64,000 nucleotides of DNA from Aselliscus stoliczkanus (Eukaryota; Chordata; Mammalia; Chiroptera; Hipposideridae), in NCBI GenBank assembly GCA_033961575.1, contig CM066738.1, positions 66,315,478 through 66,379,477 of the forward strand. The letters run 5' to 3'. Position 1 is the stretch's first letter. Every line of letters begins with the position of its first letter. Position numbers and translations under genes: made by a program. Shown here piece after piece: positions 46,831 through 63,039 of the stretch. Below the pieces are notes generated by a model. The model saw nothing but the letters and a program-made list of their open reading frames with translations. It ran no database searches and had not been told where the DNA came from.

Positions 46831-47189
46831 GTCCTAAAATGAGTTGGTACAGGCTATAGATAAATATACAAATAGTTATGTTTCTAATGAAGGTAAAAGA
46901 AAGCACTTGTATTCTTTTATTTTGTTTTGCCTTTTTAAGCATTATTGTGATGTAAATTGGTCAAGTATTTTATTTAGCTTCATAAGCCTTTGTATTAGTG
47001 TATCAATTAATGTATCATTGCAAAGAAAGGAAGTTATTGAAAATTTAGGGCAGACATACCTATATGTAAAGGAAGGCCTTTGTCATCATGCTTTATGCAC
47101 TGGGTGGAAGCATGGTATTCTTCTTGAAACCCACAGGGTGGGGTGACCTTGGATGAGGGGCCAGGTCACCTGGATGGTGATTTGATAGG

Positions 47190-47363
47190 CCCTTCTGTAA
47201 AGGATAGGCTATATAATCCTTATCTTAACTACTCAACTCTGCTATTACAGCAAGAAAGCAACCATAGACAATATGTAAACAAACTATGTTGTAGTAAATG
47301 TATTTACAAACATGAGTGGTGGCTGGATTTTGCCCATGGGCTATTGTTTGCCACCTCCTGCTT
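47190..47363 (+). mobile_element. hAT-type non-autonomous DNA transposon
   Basis: 'caaccatagacaatatgtaa' and 'ggattttgcccatgggctat' followed by 'tgtttgccacctcctg' match an old, widespread hAT-Charlie-like MITE. The exact family name is uncertain. Confidence 0.6.
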
Positions 47364-49415
47364 TAGGCCAGACTCTGAGACAAGGAAGACTCATCTTTAA
47401 TGCATCCTCTCTGTCTTTTCTTAGTTGGCCTCTTCACCTGTGCTGTCATTCTCACTCCCCAAAACAAATACAGTATCCTGTTTTCTCAGAATGATGCCCC
47501 ATAGATGATCTGGTTGACAAGTGACCTGACAAGGTGTTCTGTGAATCTCAAAAATATTTGTCCTACTAAGGGCATATTAGCATTTAATAGGGAATTATAA
47601 GATAAAATAAAAAAGGCCTGTCTATCAAAATAGAGCTAATTTAATTTAATTTTATCAATAGGCTACCTAAATATGATGCCTATTGATTATGAAAAATTTG
47701 GAAAAGAAAAGAAAAAACACAGGTTCTACTATATTGAACATTTTGGGGCACTAATGGATTAATTTCCTATTGGAGTACTTCAGACTCTTAAGCATGCAAT
47801 TGGCATTACTACCTTACACAGTGTACTCGTCTTAAGCCTACATAATGAGGGCTGCTGTCTATTTTTATCATTTGTAAGGCAGTTCTATTTCCAAATTGTC
47901 TTTCATTCTGTCTGGCCCTTAATTTCTTATCTCTCCAATAAGACAAATTCTTTGACAGAAGTATTGAGTTGTAATATCAATTTTTAAAAAAACAGAACTG
48001 AGAGAAAATAATGTATGACTTGAGTCAAGTTGCTTATTTTCTGTGGTTCTGTTTTCTTTCCTGGCAAATGAGGGTGTGGGCTTAGATAACCTTTAAGGTT
48101 CTTCCAGCCCTCAGGTTCTAACATTTGGTGAAAACAATTTGACTTAAAGATTGCAATTTCAAGGCTACTTTAGAAGGATACAATACAGGTTAATAAGGTG
48201 AGAGACTTAATGAAACTGGTTTGAAATTAAAAGCAGAATCAATTAAAAGTAGATTCCAGGGCCCAAGAACATTATGAAATATACTTACAAGAGAAAGCCA
48301 GAGTTAGAGACATTGTGGAGGAATGAGGAATAAAGTGATAACTTATTTAGAGAGAATCAGGTTTTGAACAGAAAAATAGAGGGGGTAAGAATCTTTATTT
48401 CATTCATTTATTTCATCAGATATGTGTTAGGAGTCCTTAATATACCAGGCCAATAGACTTTAGGTATACAAATATATAAAAGATGTCCCTTTCTTTGAGA
48501 AGCTGATTATCCAAAGGTTGGGACACATTAACAAATAATTCCCATAGTCTAGTAAGTGCTTCATTGGAATAGAGAGGTCACAATGCTGGGTTGTTACAGG
48601 TCAAAATGATCTTGCATTAAAAAGTGGCAGATTTGTAAAGGAGTTTTTATTAAAGACAACAGTAATTTAACTCTATAACTAGACTTACTCTTAGACAAGA
48701 GTAGTTTTTTTGACAAGTTATTCACACTCCAAATTCATTAAACATGCTGAAATAGAATTTCTATGATTAAATTTGTTTACTAATTTAGGAAAATACATGC
48801 AGTGCCAAAATTTTAATTTAGGACCAAATCTTACTTCATTTTTCTGAGAGACTGGAAGAGGGAGAATAAGCCCTTAAAAGTCAAATCTAATAATTGCTGG
48901 AACAATTTCACAAACCCTAGCCAATAGCTTGTATACCATAAATATAACTTGTCATCTTGTGACAAAATTCAATTTTGAGAATAATTGAAAATTCCATTTC
49001 AATTTTCAATTACTTAATATACTTGAAACCCAAAAATTTTCAGAAGGCTTTTTCATATTTATTTTGTGTCAGATGACACGGGGGAATTATATCCTCTGTG
49101 TCCCTAGAAGATGGCAAGATTGATGAGTTGTTTATGCAGGTAATCAGAATTCAGTTTAGAAACTATTAAAGAATGCATTGTCTCCACTTACTTTAGCTTA
49201 ACATGATTTCACCCCATAGTCATTTCGGAATGACACCCACAAAGACATTGAATTCACAATATTTAATTTTCAATATGAAGAAAAAGCAACACTTAAAGCC
49301 TAAATTAGAGGACAAAAGCATAATGAGAGGAAACTTAAGAACATAAAGAGACCATAACAACATTATGACTTTCTTTCAAAAACATTCTCTTACTATCCAA
49401 TACTTAGCTACAAAC
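47364..49415. other. mostly unique sequence
   Basis: No young transposon or gene recognised. An old repeat-like stretch lies at about 48,410-48,580 ('agtctagtaagtgcttcatt'), class uncertain. Confidence 0.4.
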
Positions 49416-49419
49416 AGCC

Positions 49420-50045
49420 AAGCAAAAATACCCATTTTCTACAGTAAACAAAACAGCACGGTACTAGCAAAAAACAGACCCATAGATCAATGAAAGAGAA
49501 TAGAGAGCTCAGAAATAAATGCACATTTATAAGGTCAATTAATCCATGGCAAAAGAGGCAAAAATATACAATGGAGAAAAGACAGTTTCTTAAACACACG
49601 CTATTGGGAAAATTGGACAGATACATGCAAGAAAAAAGGAAATTAGACCATCTTCTTAACACTGTATCATGAATAAACTCAAAATGGGTTAAAGACTTAA
49701 ATGTAAGGCCCCAAAACATAAAAATCCTAGAGGAATACACAAACAACAAGTGCTGGCAAAGTTGTGGAGAAAAGGGAACCCTGGTGCACTGTTGGTGGGA
49801 CTGCAGATTGGTGCAGCCATTATGGAAATCAGTACGGAGGTATCTGAAAAAAAACTGGAAATAGAGTACCATATGACCTAGCAATTCCACTCTTGGGTAT
49901 CTACCCAGAAGAATCCAAGGGCTAATTTGAAAAAATATATGCACCCCTATGTTTATTGCAGCACTCTTTACAATAGCCAAGACTTGGAAACAATCAAAAT
50001 GCCCATCGATAGACGACTGGATTAAGAAACTGTGGTACATTTTTA
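49420..50045 (+). mobile_element. L1 ORF2 3' fragment with internal deletion
   Basis: 49,420-49,740 matches the post-RT ORF2 region (frame 49,490-49,672). At about 49,740 it skips to 'gtgctggcaaagttgtggag' and ends near 50,045. The 210-residue minus-strand frame over it is the antisense shadow. Confidence 0.8.
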
Positions 50046-51114
50046 CAATGGCATAATTTACATGCAGTAAAATGCTCAGATCTTAGATATAACCATGAAC
50101 CAGATGGAGAAGAGATAAAGAGCATTTCCATTTGCTCAAAAGTTCCTTCTTGTTCCTTTCTAACTAAAAAGACTCTCTCCTAAGAGGTAACTTTTTCTGA
50201 CTCCTATGATGATAACTAACTTTGTCTGTTATTGAAGTTCATATAAATGGATAGTTTAGTTCTGTGATTATTACCTTTTAATACCACTTATATATCATTA
50301 CTATCAATTTGTTAAGGTGTCATCATCCACCAGATTTAAGGCTTCAAATTCATCATATTCTCTTTCCAATATTGGATTTCCTATCTGTATCATAATTAAA
50401 AGCAGATTATTTTTGCTGAAGTTAAATGATTCTGAATTCCAGTGGTATGGGGATGAAGCAGTTTATTTTGATGGAATAGAGCACTCTGGCAGAGCTGGGG
50501 GCACAAAGCAGACTAGCAGGTGGCAGAGGGCTTGTTGTGCTGAGGGCAGCAGAGTCATAGACACATTTCTGCATTGGGACACATTTTGGATTGCTGGAAC
50601 AGAGAATACGTTAGGATTTCTTTCCAGAAGTAGAGTACATGGTAAGGATTAAATTTTGTGAATAGGGTAAGAGTCCATATTAGGGTCAGGGGTGAGCAGG
50701 GAGAATGTGATATACCTCAGAACTGGGGCCTCTGGGTTTGCATATATCAATTCCTTCTACCAAATGTTAAGATTAGTCCTTCTGTCTGTGATAATTGGCC
50801 TCCAGATGGAGGTCAGGTGGCTCCATTTTTCAGTTCTGAGAGGTGACACATAGAATTTAGGATAAAGCAGGTCCAATTTTCCTAGAGAGTCTGCAAGATA
50901 AAGTGTGAGCTGGCTTCTGACAGGGCATATATGCCCCTCATTATCAAACACATGGTTTGGATAGCTGTAGCAGCCAGCATCTGCTAGATGCACTCTAACT
51001 TTTAGGCAATTAGAACTCTACAAACTGCTCCATCTGCCTGTATTGTTCTTCCCCTCATACCCACCAGAATAAACAGCTATGTACAGATAGGAGGAACGCA
51101 AACTCAGAGGACTG
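50046..51114. other. unassigned unique sequence
   Basis: Open frames at 50,317-50,993 on both strands show no domain. No repeat was recognised. Confidence 0.4.
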
Positions 51115-51445
51115 GCTGGTCTGGAATCTGTGCATTATCTTTTATTAGCTTTGTGACTCTGGGCAAGTTATTTTGCTCTCCAAGTCTCAGTTTATCCATT
51201 TGTTTTATATATATATATATATATAATACATCATAAGGAATAGAGTCAGTGGAACTGTAACAGCTATATACAATGTCAGAGAGGTAGCAGATTGGGAGAG
51301 AGGGTTATCATTTTGTGAAGGGTATAAATGTCTGACTATTACATTGTTTTGCACACCTGACACTAATAAAAATAAATTTAAAAAGGGACATAATAGTACC
51401 TATCTCATGGGATTAAATGAGATAATTTATATAAGTATCTGGTAG
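51115..51445 (+). mobile_element. MIR SINE split by an L1 3' end
   Basis: MIR core 'tgactctgggcaagttattt' and 'tagtacctatctcatgggat' lie on either side of the L1 insert at 51,212-51,385. Confidence 0.7.
51212..51385 (+). mobile_element. L1 3' UTR terminus
   Basis: A very short L1 copy, carrying only the last 170 bp or so of the 3' UTR ('gtaacagctatatacaatgt' to 'cacctgacactaataaaaa'). It inserted into a MIR. Confidence 0.85.
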
Positions 51446-52484
51446 CCCAGTTGATCACCATTTCAAATGAATGGGAAGAAGAAAGGAACCTATTTAAACT
51501 ATGGGTCCTAAAAATTCATCTAAAACATTGTATCAAGAAGCCTTCTCTAATCCTACCGAAAAGAATAAAGTTTTCTTCACAGAGTACTCTGTGATGGTGC
51601 TTCCCACACTTTAAACCAAAAGCAAACAATTTCCTTTCTAATTCCTCATTTGGACATTATACTACCTGTTGGTAGGGATTGTGTCTCACGTTTACAGTTC
51701 TAGCACCACCAGTGGGTAAGAAATATTTGTCATGTGTATGAATGATCTTTTTTGACAGTTACATATTTCACCTCATTTCTTTTTGGTAATTTTCCTTTAG
51801 TGCTGGATTTGTGTTCACGATTACTTTGTAGGGAAGGTATGAGTTTCACTGAATCCTTCAAATATACTCATCAAGCTACTCTAGCTATCTTAAATTGGTT
51901 TGACAATCAATACCAACACAAAATTATTATTTATGAGATGATTCTCTGTTGGAAGGCTCAGCAGTGACACTGTGAAAATAGCTGTAATTTAGCAATTCAG
52001 TAGCATTTGACACAATGAAGGAGTTAGTAGAAATAATAATCTTTAGCTCCAACTGACACCACAAAACCTGTGTCATACTTCTGGAAGATTTACATAGAAA
52101 CCTGGCTATTACTTTCACATTATGCTTTCACCACTTTCATAATATCTGTATAAAATAAAAGTAAATTTAGGTTATGATTATAAGTCCCAAGGCTTGAGAA
52201 ATGAGACTAGCAAAATAGAAAACATTCACACTTACCAGGTATGTAACTACAAGGTTTTTTTGATATGAAATTATTAATATTGTGACAAAAAAAGAAAAGA
52301 AAAGAAAGCTTCCCTGTATTCCTCCTAACAAGGAAGCAAGATGAACGCCACAAGCAATTTCTGTGATGTTCCTAGCAGCCTACACTGTTCTCTTGGCTCT
52401 TCCTAATATCCTTTAACTAAGACACACACAAATATCCTCTATATGCACCAACAGTTAAATTATAAAGAAACAAAACATTGTCAT
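51446..52484. other. unassigned unique sequence
   Basis: No repeat or gene recognised. Confidence 0.4.
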
Positions 52485-52855
52485 GCTAAGCAAAATAAGT
52501 CAGACAGAAAAAGTTGAGAACTATATGATTTTACTCATATGTGGGATATAAAACTGAAAGCAACAAATGAGGAAGACAAACAAACAAGTAAAAACTCATA
52601 GATACAGACAACAGTTTAGTGTTACCAGAGGATAAAGAAGGAGAGGGAGAGGTAGAAGAGAATTAAGGGGGTCAAACATATGATGGTGGAGGGTGAATTG
52701 ACTTTGGGTGGTGAACACACAATGCAGCATATAGATGATATATTATAAAATCGTACACTTGAAACATATATAATTTTACTAACCAATGTAAATAAATTTA
52801 CAATGTCAATGAATTTAATAAAAAAGTTTGAAAAATTAACCTTAAAAAAAAAGAA
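52485..52855 (+). mobile_element. L1 3' UTR
   Basis: 'agtcagacagaaaaagttga' through 'cgtacacttgaaacatatat' to an A-rich tail. Same 3' UTR type as the L1 ending at 29,712. Confidence 0.85.
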
Positions 52856-53420
52856 AGAAACAAAAGAACTCATCCTAAACCCATAAAACTCTAGGCAAGA
52901 GTAAGTGCAACAACTCAGCTCTTAATACCTATGACAACCAGGATATTGTGGAGTTGAAACCCTAACCATTTTTATCAGTAAGTTCTGTTTTATATTCTAC
53001 TTTATTCAGTATAAAAACACACTTCAGAACATGCATAATCATCCATGCTTTAGGGGAAATTTGAGGAATCATTTAAACCACTATTTAACACATTTTTGAC
53101 ATAATAGTCATCTTAGCTCACTATTGTTACCTTGTGGACTAAAACTGGATGGAAATGAAAAAAGAACCTCTCTAAATTAACTTTGTTTCTAAAGACAATA
53201 TAGGGAACTTAGGAGATGTTTTAAAGATTTTATTTTGGTACCATAATAATAGCTTTTCTAGAAAAAGATACGGGGACTGAGAAGAACTCGTGGAATAAAG
53301 CAGTAAGTCCCTTCTCTGCTTTGCTGAGATAAACTAGTCACTGATCCATTTTAACTATAGTTATTGAGAATTCCTGGTTGCAACCAATATAATCAAGATT
53401 TTTTTTTAGTCTATCTTCTA
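52856..53420. other. unassigned unique sequence
   Basis: No repeat or gene recognised. Confidence 0.4.
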
Positions 53421-53649
53421 CAGTGTTTCCCTAAAAATAAGATCTAAATGAAAAATAAGCCCTAGCATGATTTTTCAGGATGCTCATAATATAAGCCCTA
53501 CCCCAAACATAAGCCCCCAGTTAAAATTGTCAGCCAGACATGACTATTTGAATAAATGTAGATTTTTTTGTACATGAATAAATGAATAAATGTAGATTGT
53601 TGGAGCAAAAATTAATATGAGACCCGGTCTTATTTTGGGGGAAACACGG
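53421..53649. mobile_element. TA-flanked MITE, 229 bp
   Basis: Inverted ends of about 25 bp: 'cagtgtttccctaaaaataa' on the left and 'ttattttgggggaaacacgg' on the right, bounded by TA. Inside, 'aataaatgtagatt' is repeated at about 53,551 and 53,585. No coding capacity. Confidence 0.75.
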
Positions 53650-53697
53650 TAACTATCTTTGTTTTTAAAATAACTGGAGACTTGGTTCATTAACATT

Positions 53698-54373
53698 TGC
53701 AATACATAACATTTTTTATTGTGATAAAAAAACACAACATAAAATTTACCATCTTAGCCATTTTTAAATGGTTTAGTAGTGTTAACTAAATGCACATGGT
53801 TGTACAACATGTCTCTAAGACGTTTTCATCTTGCTAAACTGAAACTATACTTATTGGATAATACTCTCTTTTATACTCTCTGTTTCTAAGAGTTTGACTA
53901 CTTTAGATATCTCATATGAATGCAATTATGCAGTATTTGTCTTTTTGTGACTGGCTTATTTCACTTAGCGTAATGTCCCAATGTTTATCCATGTTGTAGC
54001 ATATGACACGACTTCCTTCTTTTAAGAACTGAATAATATTCCATTGTATGTATATGTCACATTTACTTTATCCATTCACTCACTGATAGACATTTAGGTT
54101 CCTTCCATGCATTGACTATTGTGAATAATGCTGCAATGAACTCACATGCAAATATCTCTTTGATTCTTGCTTTCATTTTTTTGGGTATATACTCAGAAGT
54201 GAGATTATTGTATCATATGGTAATTCTACTTTTAATATTTTGAACAAACTTCATACTGTTTGTTTTCCATAGTGGTGGCACCATTTTGCATTTCCACTAA
54301 GAGTGCATAAGGGCTTCAGTTTCTCAACATTCTTGCCATTACTTGTAACTCCTTTTCCTTCCTTCCTTCCTTC

Positions 54374-54457
<84 letters not shown>

Positions 54458-54609
54458 TTTCTTTCTTCTTTCTTTCTCTCCTCCTTCTTTTGATAATGGC
54501 CACCCTAACAGATGTGAGGTGATAGCTCATTGTGTTTTTTATTTTCATTTCCCTGATGATTGGTGATATTGAGCCTCTTTTTATACTCTTCTCTTGTTGA
54601 CCATTTGTA
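53698..54609 (-). mobile_element. L1MA/MB-type LINE, left part
   Basis: Minus-strand L1 3' UTR and ORF2 C-terminus: 'aaaatttaccatcttagcca', 'gtgactggcttatttcactt', 'gggtatatactcagaagtga'. It is broken by a microsatellite and then by the mariner at 54,610, and continues at 55,179. Confidence 0.8.
54351..54482. repeat. (CCTT)n/(CTTT)n microsatellite
   Basis: Pure pyrimidine tetranucleotide run of about 125 bp inside the L1MA-type element. Long Phe/Leu/Ser and Lys/Glu/Arg frames over it are artefacts. Confidence 0.95.
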
Positions 54610-55178
54610 TGAGATCTGACAATTAAGTTCGTGAACTTGTAGCAACAATGTTGCTAAACATTTTTGATATCAGAGTGGTTATTCACTATGAATTTGTACT
54701 AACTGGGCAACCAGTTAACCAGGTTTACTATTTGGAAGTGCTCAAAAGGCTGTATGAAAAAGTTAGACAAAAATGACGTGGACTTTTCTCCAGTTCATGA
54801 CTCTAGCATCACAATGCATCAGTTCATAGAGCACTGTCTGTGAGGGAGTTTTTAGCCAGTAAACAAACAACTGTATTGAAACACCCTCCCTACTCACCTG
54901 ATCTGCCCCCCAATGGCTTCTTTGTTTACCCAAAGATAAAGGAAATATTGAAAGAAAGATATTTTGATGACATTCAGGACATCAGGGGTAATATGATGAC
55001 AGCTCTGATGGCCATTCCAGAAAAAGTTCCAAAATTGCTTTGAAGGGTGAACTAGGTGCTGGCATCAGTGCATAGCTTCCCTAGGGGAGTACTTCGAAGG
55101 GGACCATAGTGATATTCAGCAATGAGGTATGTTGCACTTTTTCCAGAATGAGTTTGCAAACTTAATTGTCTAACATTG
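54610..55178 (+). mobile_element. mariner-type transposon copy 3, internally deleted
   Basis: TA-flanked, 569 bp, with ends 'gagatctgacaattaagttc' and 'gcaaacttaattgtc'. As in copy 1, the left end runs straight into mid-transposase ('tattcactatgaatttgtac'). The C-terminal frame (VREFLASKQTT, then PPYSPDLPP) starts at 54,840. The second catalytic Asp region is damaged. It inserted in the L1MA-type element. Confidence 0.88.
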
Positions 55179-55798
55179 TATATGTTCTTTGGAAAAATGT
55201 GTATTTAAGTTTTTTGCCCACTTATTAATTGAAGTATTTTGTTATTGATTTGTAGGTGTTCTTTATACATATCCTAGATATTAATCTGTTATTAGATATA
55301 TATAGTTTTCAATATTTTTTAATTTTTTAGATTGCCTATTTCTTCTGTTAATGGTACCCTTTCCTGCACAAAATTTTTAAGTTTGATGCAGTGCCATTTG
55401 ACTATTTTTGCTTTTGTTGCCTATGCTTTGGGCATCATATTCAAGAAATCATTGCAAAATCCAATGTCATGAAGATTTTCTCTGTTTCCTTCTAGAACTT
55501 TTATAGTTTCATGTGTTATTTTTAGGTCTTTAAGCTATTTTGAATGAATTTTTGTATATGGTATAAGGTAAGGGTCCAACTTAATTACTTTTCATGTAGA
55601 TATCCACTTTTCTCAGAAACATTTGTTGAAGAGACTATATTTTCCTCATTGCACAGACTATGCACCTTTATTGAAGATCATTTGACTATATACACAAGGG
55701 TTTATTTCTGGGCTTTGTACTCTGTTCCATCAGTCTATATGTCTTTCTTTATGCCAGACCCATATTTTTTGGATTACTGTAGATGTTTTTTAAATTGT
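55179..55798 (-). mobile_element. L1MA/MB-type LINE, right part
   Basis: Continuation of the element from 53,698: 'atcctagatattaatctgtt', 'ttctgggctttgtactctgt'. It ends near 'ggattactgtagatg', where L1-C begins. Confidence 0.8.
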
Positions 55799-56299
55799 TA
55801 AATAAACATATTTTAAAATAAGCTTCAGGTGTAAAACACAGTGCAATAGTTATACTTTTTACCCCTCAAAGTGACAACCCCCCTCCCCCAATTCTACACA
55901 CCACCCCTCCCCCATATCATATATATCTATTACAATTCCTTTGACTCCTTCCACCATGTAACCCACATCCCGTGACTATCTATATATTCAATTACAGTTG
56001 GCACACAATATTATACAACATCAGTTTCAGGTATACAGTGCAGTGATCAAGCCTCTACTCGATCCATGAAGTGGTCTCCCTAACAAGACATGTGACCTTC
56101 TGACACCCCACAAAATATTTATAACATTATTATATTCCCCGAACTGTCTTTCATATCCCTGTGGCAATATTGTAGTTTCCTATTTATGCTGTCTAATACA
56201 TTCCCCTTCTTCCTCATCCCCACCGCTCTCCCAACTAGCAACCCTGTTTTTCCTCTATACCTATAAGACTGTTACTGTTTACTTTGCTCATTCTTTCAG

Positions 56300-60095
<3,796 letters not shown>

Positions 60096-60117
60096 GTGCA
60101 TATTTTTTGCAATTATG

Positions 60118-61078
60118 AGCAGCTCAATAGGAAATCCCCAACCTGTCAACTCTGCACTAACTGTGTGGAGAGCAGGGACCCAAGGCAGCTTGCAAAATCC
60201 TGTGTCCTATTGAACAACCTGATGGAGCCTGAGCGCACCTGCCCTGCATTTCCCTGGCAACACAGCATAAGCAGTGCAGAGGGTGGGTATCCAAGGCAGC
60301 TCACACCCTCCTGCATCTCACTGAACAGCCTGTCAGAGCTGGAGCACACCCACTGGCGTTTCCCTGGCAATGCAGAACAAGCAGCGTGCAAGGTGGGAAT
60401 CCAAGGCCGCATGAGCGTCCATGCACACATGCACTCCTGTGCCAATTTCACCAGACCAACGTGGTCCCGTATCTGACCCTCTGTAGAAGGGCCCAACCTT
60501 GAAAAAAATGGTGCCCTCCTGTACACTACTCATGTGCAAGCCCCACACTAGGTGAACATTGGTCCAAAAACCTCCAGCTTCCGTACCAAAGGCACTCAGT
60601 TCAGTCCAGCCCCGTTGGAGCCAGGCTCCTGGTCCCAGCTCACATAGCTACTCCCTCCACCAGGAACCAGGTGAGTGCTCACTGGTGAGCGATCCCAGGC
60701 GCTGGCCCCACCGATTCTCCAGCCGTCCTCAGCCTCACCGAGCTCAGCAAAGACAGTCCTCACTAATTTCTACTGTCAGCTATCATAGAACTCCTCTTCC
60801 TGGCTAAGCAACTCTGGGCTAGTGAGCTCGGTGAGTGGCCAGACTGGGGAAGCCTCCCCACTACTGGAGAATCCCTCACGGGACTCGTCCTCTCTTGTCT
60901 CCCCACCTCTTACCTGACTTGCTGTGGCCTCCTCTTTAGGTCCTTCATTTACAGGTTCTGTTCATTTAGTGTTCAGGGAACTTCTGAGGTTAAATGTTGT
61001 AAAAATTATTTGTAATTTTGTTTTGATCCTGGGAGGCAGTTGGCACAGTGTCTCTCTATTCCGCCATTATACTGGAAG
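60118..61078 (-). promoter_or_regulatory. L1-C 5' UTR with 110-bp monomers
   Basis: Two monomers of about 110 bp start at 60,168 and 60,278, and a third partial one starts near 60,389 ('aaggtgggaatccaaggccg'). The element's 5' end is 'tattccgccattatactgg', near 61,075. Open frames here are not coding. Confidence 0.7.
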
Positions 61079-61079
61079 T

Positions 61080-61317
61080 TCCAGTTATAGTTATTTTTAT
61101 GTTTTTGTGTTTTAAGTTCTATATCAGAATTAAAATTGATTAATACTCTACCATTACAGTATTACAGGATTCTTTATCTGTATATATCAGAGAGCATCAT
61201 ATTTTCACATTGCTGTCTAGTACTCTTTCATTATAATCCTAAAGACTCAGTTTAGTATTTCTTGTAAGGCAGGTCTTTTGGTGATGAATTCTCAACTTTT
61301 GTTCATCTGCTAAAGTC
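61080..61317 (-). mobile_element. ancient LINE-like fragment
   Basis: 'ttcttgtaaggcaggtcttt' and 'tggtgatgaattctcaactt' resemble L1/HAL1 ORF1 C-terminal sequence in antisense. It is strongly diverged. Confidence 0.45.
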
Positions 61318-61385
61318 TTTTTATATAAAAAAAATATATATTTAAAAAAAAATATATATATATATTTATATATATATATATTTTT
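61318..61385. repeat. (TA)n-rich tail region
   Basis: Alternating A runs and TA repeats at the 3' tail of L1-D, probably a decayed poly(A) tail. Confidence 0.8.
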
Positions 61386-62174
61386 TAATTAGTTTCAGGT
61401 GTACAACACAATGCAATAGTTATACTCTTTACCCCTCAAAGTGACAACCCCCTCCTCTAGTTCGCCACCCCACTCCCCCCAAAATCATACATATCCATCA
61501 GGACTCCCCTGACTCCCCTCCACGGTATACTACACATCCCGTGACCATCCACATATTCAGTTACAGTTGGCATACAATACTATACAACATCAGTTTCAGG
61601 TGTACAGTGCATTGATCAAGCCTCTACTCCATCCATGAAGTGGTCTCCCTAACAAGACATGTGACTATCTGACACGCCACAAAATTTTTACAACATTATT
61701 ATATTCCCCGAACTGTGTTTCATATTCCTGTGGCAATATTGTAGTTGTCTATTTATGCTGTCTAATCCCTTCCCCTTCCACGCCATCCCCACCCCCCTCC
61801 CAACTAGCAACCCTCAGTGTTTCCTCTACATCTACCAGTATGTTTACTTTGGTTGTTCACTCAGCTCTTCAGACACCTCACACAAGTGAGATCACATGGT
61901 ACCTGTCCTTCTCCGACTGACTTATTTCTCGCAACATAATAGTCTCTTCACAACATTATCAATTACATTCCCAGAACTGCCCCCATATCCCTGCGGCAAC
62001 ATTGTAGTCCCACATACACTGTCCAAAACCTTCCCCCTCTCCCTCTTCCCCACTCCCTCCCAGCCAACAACCATCAGTTTTTCCTTTATATCTGCTTGAT
62101 ATGACTTCAATCTTCTTAAATTGTCTCTCTGGGTTAGCTTGTTTACCCCTTTCTTTTGTTTATAAAAGCCCTTT

Positions 62175-63033
62175 TCACATTTCTTGCAATGCTGGCTTGG
62201 TGGTAATGAATTCCTTAAGCTTATTCTTTTCTGAAAAGCTCCTTATTTCTCCTTCAATTTTAAGTGATAGCCGTGCTGGGTAGAGCAATCTTGGTTGTAG
62301 GCCTTTATTTTGTGTCACTTTGAATATCTCCTGCCACTCCCTTCTGGCCTGCAGAGTTTCTGTAGACAAGTCAGCTGTTAGTCTAACAGGAGTTCCTTTG
62401 TATGTAACCTGCTGTCTTTCTCTTGCAGTCTCTAGGATTCTGTCCCTGTCTTTAACCTTTGCCATTTTAACTATGATGTATCTTGGTGTGGACCTGTTTG
62501 GGTTCAGCTTGTTTGGAACCCTCTGCACTTCCTGGGCATGTATGTTGATTTCCTTCACCAGGGTAGGGAAGTTTTCAGTCATTATTTTTTTCAAATACAT
62601 TTTTGACCCTTTGCTTCTTCTCTTCTCCTTCTGATATTCCTATGAGTAGGCGGTGGTTGTGTTTCACCTTGTCCCATAGGGCTCTTAAACTATTTTCATT
62701 GTTTTTTATTCTTTGGTCTTTTTGCTGTGCCAACTGGGTGAGTTCTGCTATTTTATCTTCCAAATCGCTGATCTGCTCCTCTGCTTCATCTACTCTACTG
62801 GTGATTCCTTCGAGTGTGTTCTTCATTTCAGTTATTATATTCTTTAGTTCTAACAGGTTGTTTTTTATGGTTTCCCTATCCTTCTTTATGTCCTTGCTAA
62901 GTTCCTTAAACATTCTTATCATCAGTGTTCTAAACTGTGTCTCTGAAAGGTTGGATCCCTCTGTTTCATTTGGTTCCATTTCTGGAGGTTTCTTCTGATC
63001 TTTTACTTGTGACATGTTTCTTTGTTTCCCCAT
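62175..63033 (-). pseudogene. L1 ORF1, nearly intact with one frameshift, in L1-D
   Basis: ORF1p is the L1 RNA chaperone. The start MGKQRNMSQ at 63,033 opens a 152-aa frame. This includes the coiled coil (ELKNIITEMKNTLEGITSRV, then EQISDLEDKIAEL) and the start of the RRM (LRALWDKVKHNH). A second 141-aa frame (62,600-62,175) continues with VKEINIHAQEVQRVPNKL, the C-terminal domain (MAKVKDRDRILETARERQQV) and the end ITTKPALQEM. The frames overlap near 62,575-62,600 at a T run (+ strand), so a single slip in a homopolymer separates them. It is the best preserved ORF1 in the window. Confidence 0.88.
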
Positions 63034-63039
63034 TCTGGC

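Noticed and set aside
49408..50040. 210-residue minus-strand open frame
   Set aside because: It is the antisense of an L1 ORF2 fragment that reads on the plus strand.
54303..54566. Phe/Leu/Ser-rich and Lys/Glu/Arg-rich open frames
   Set aside because: They are translations of the CTTT microsatellite inside an old L1.
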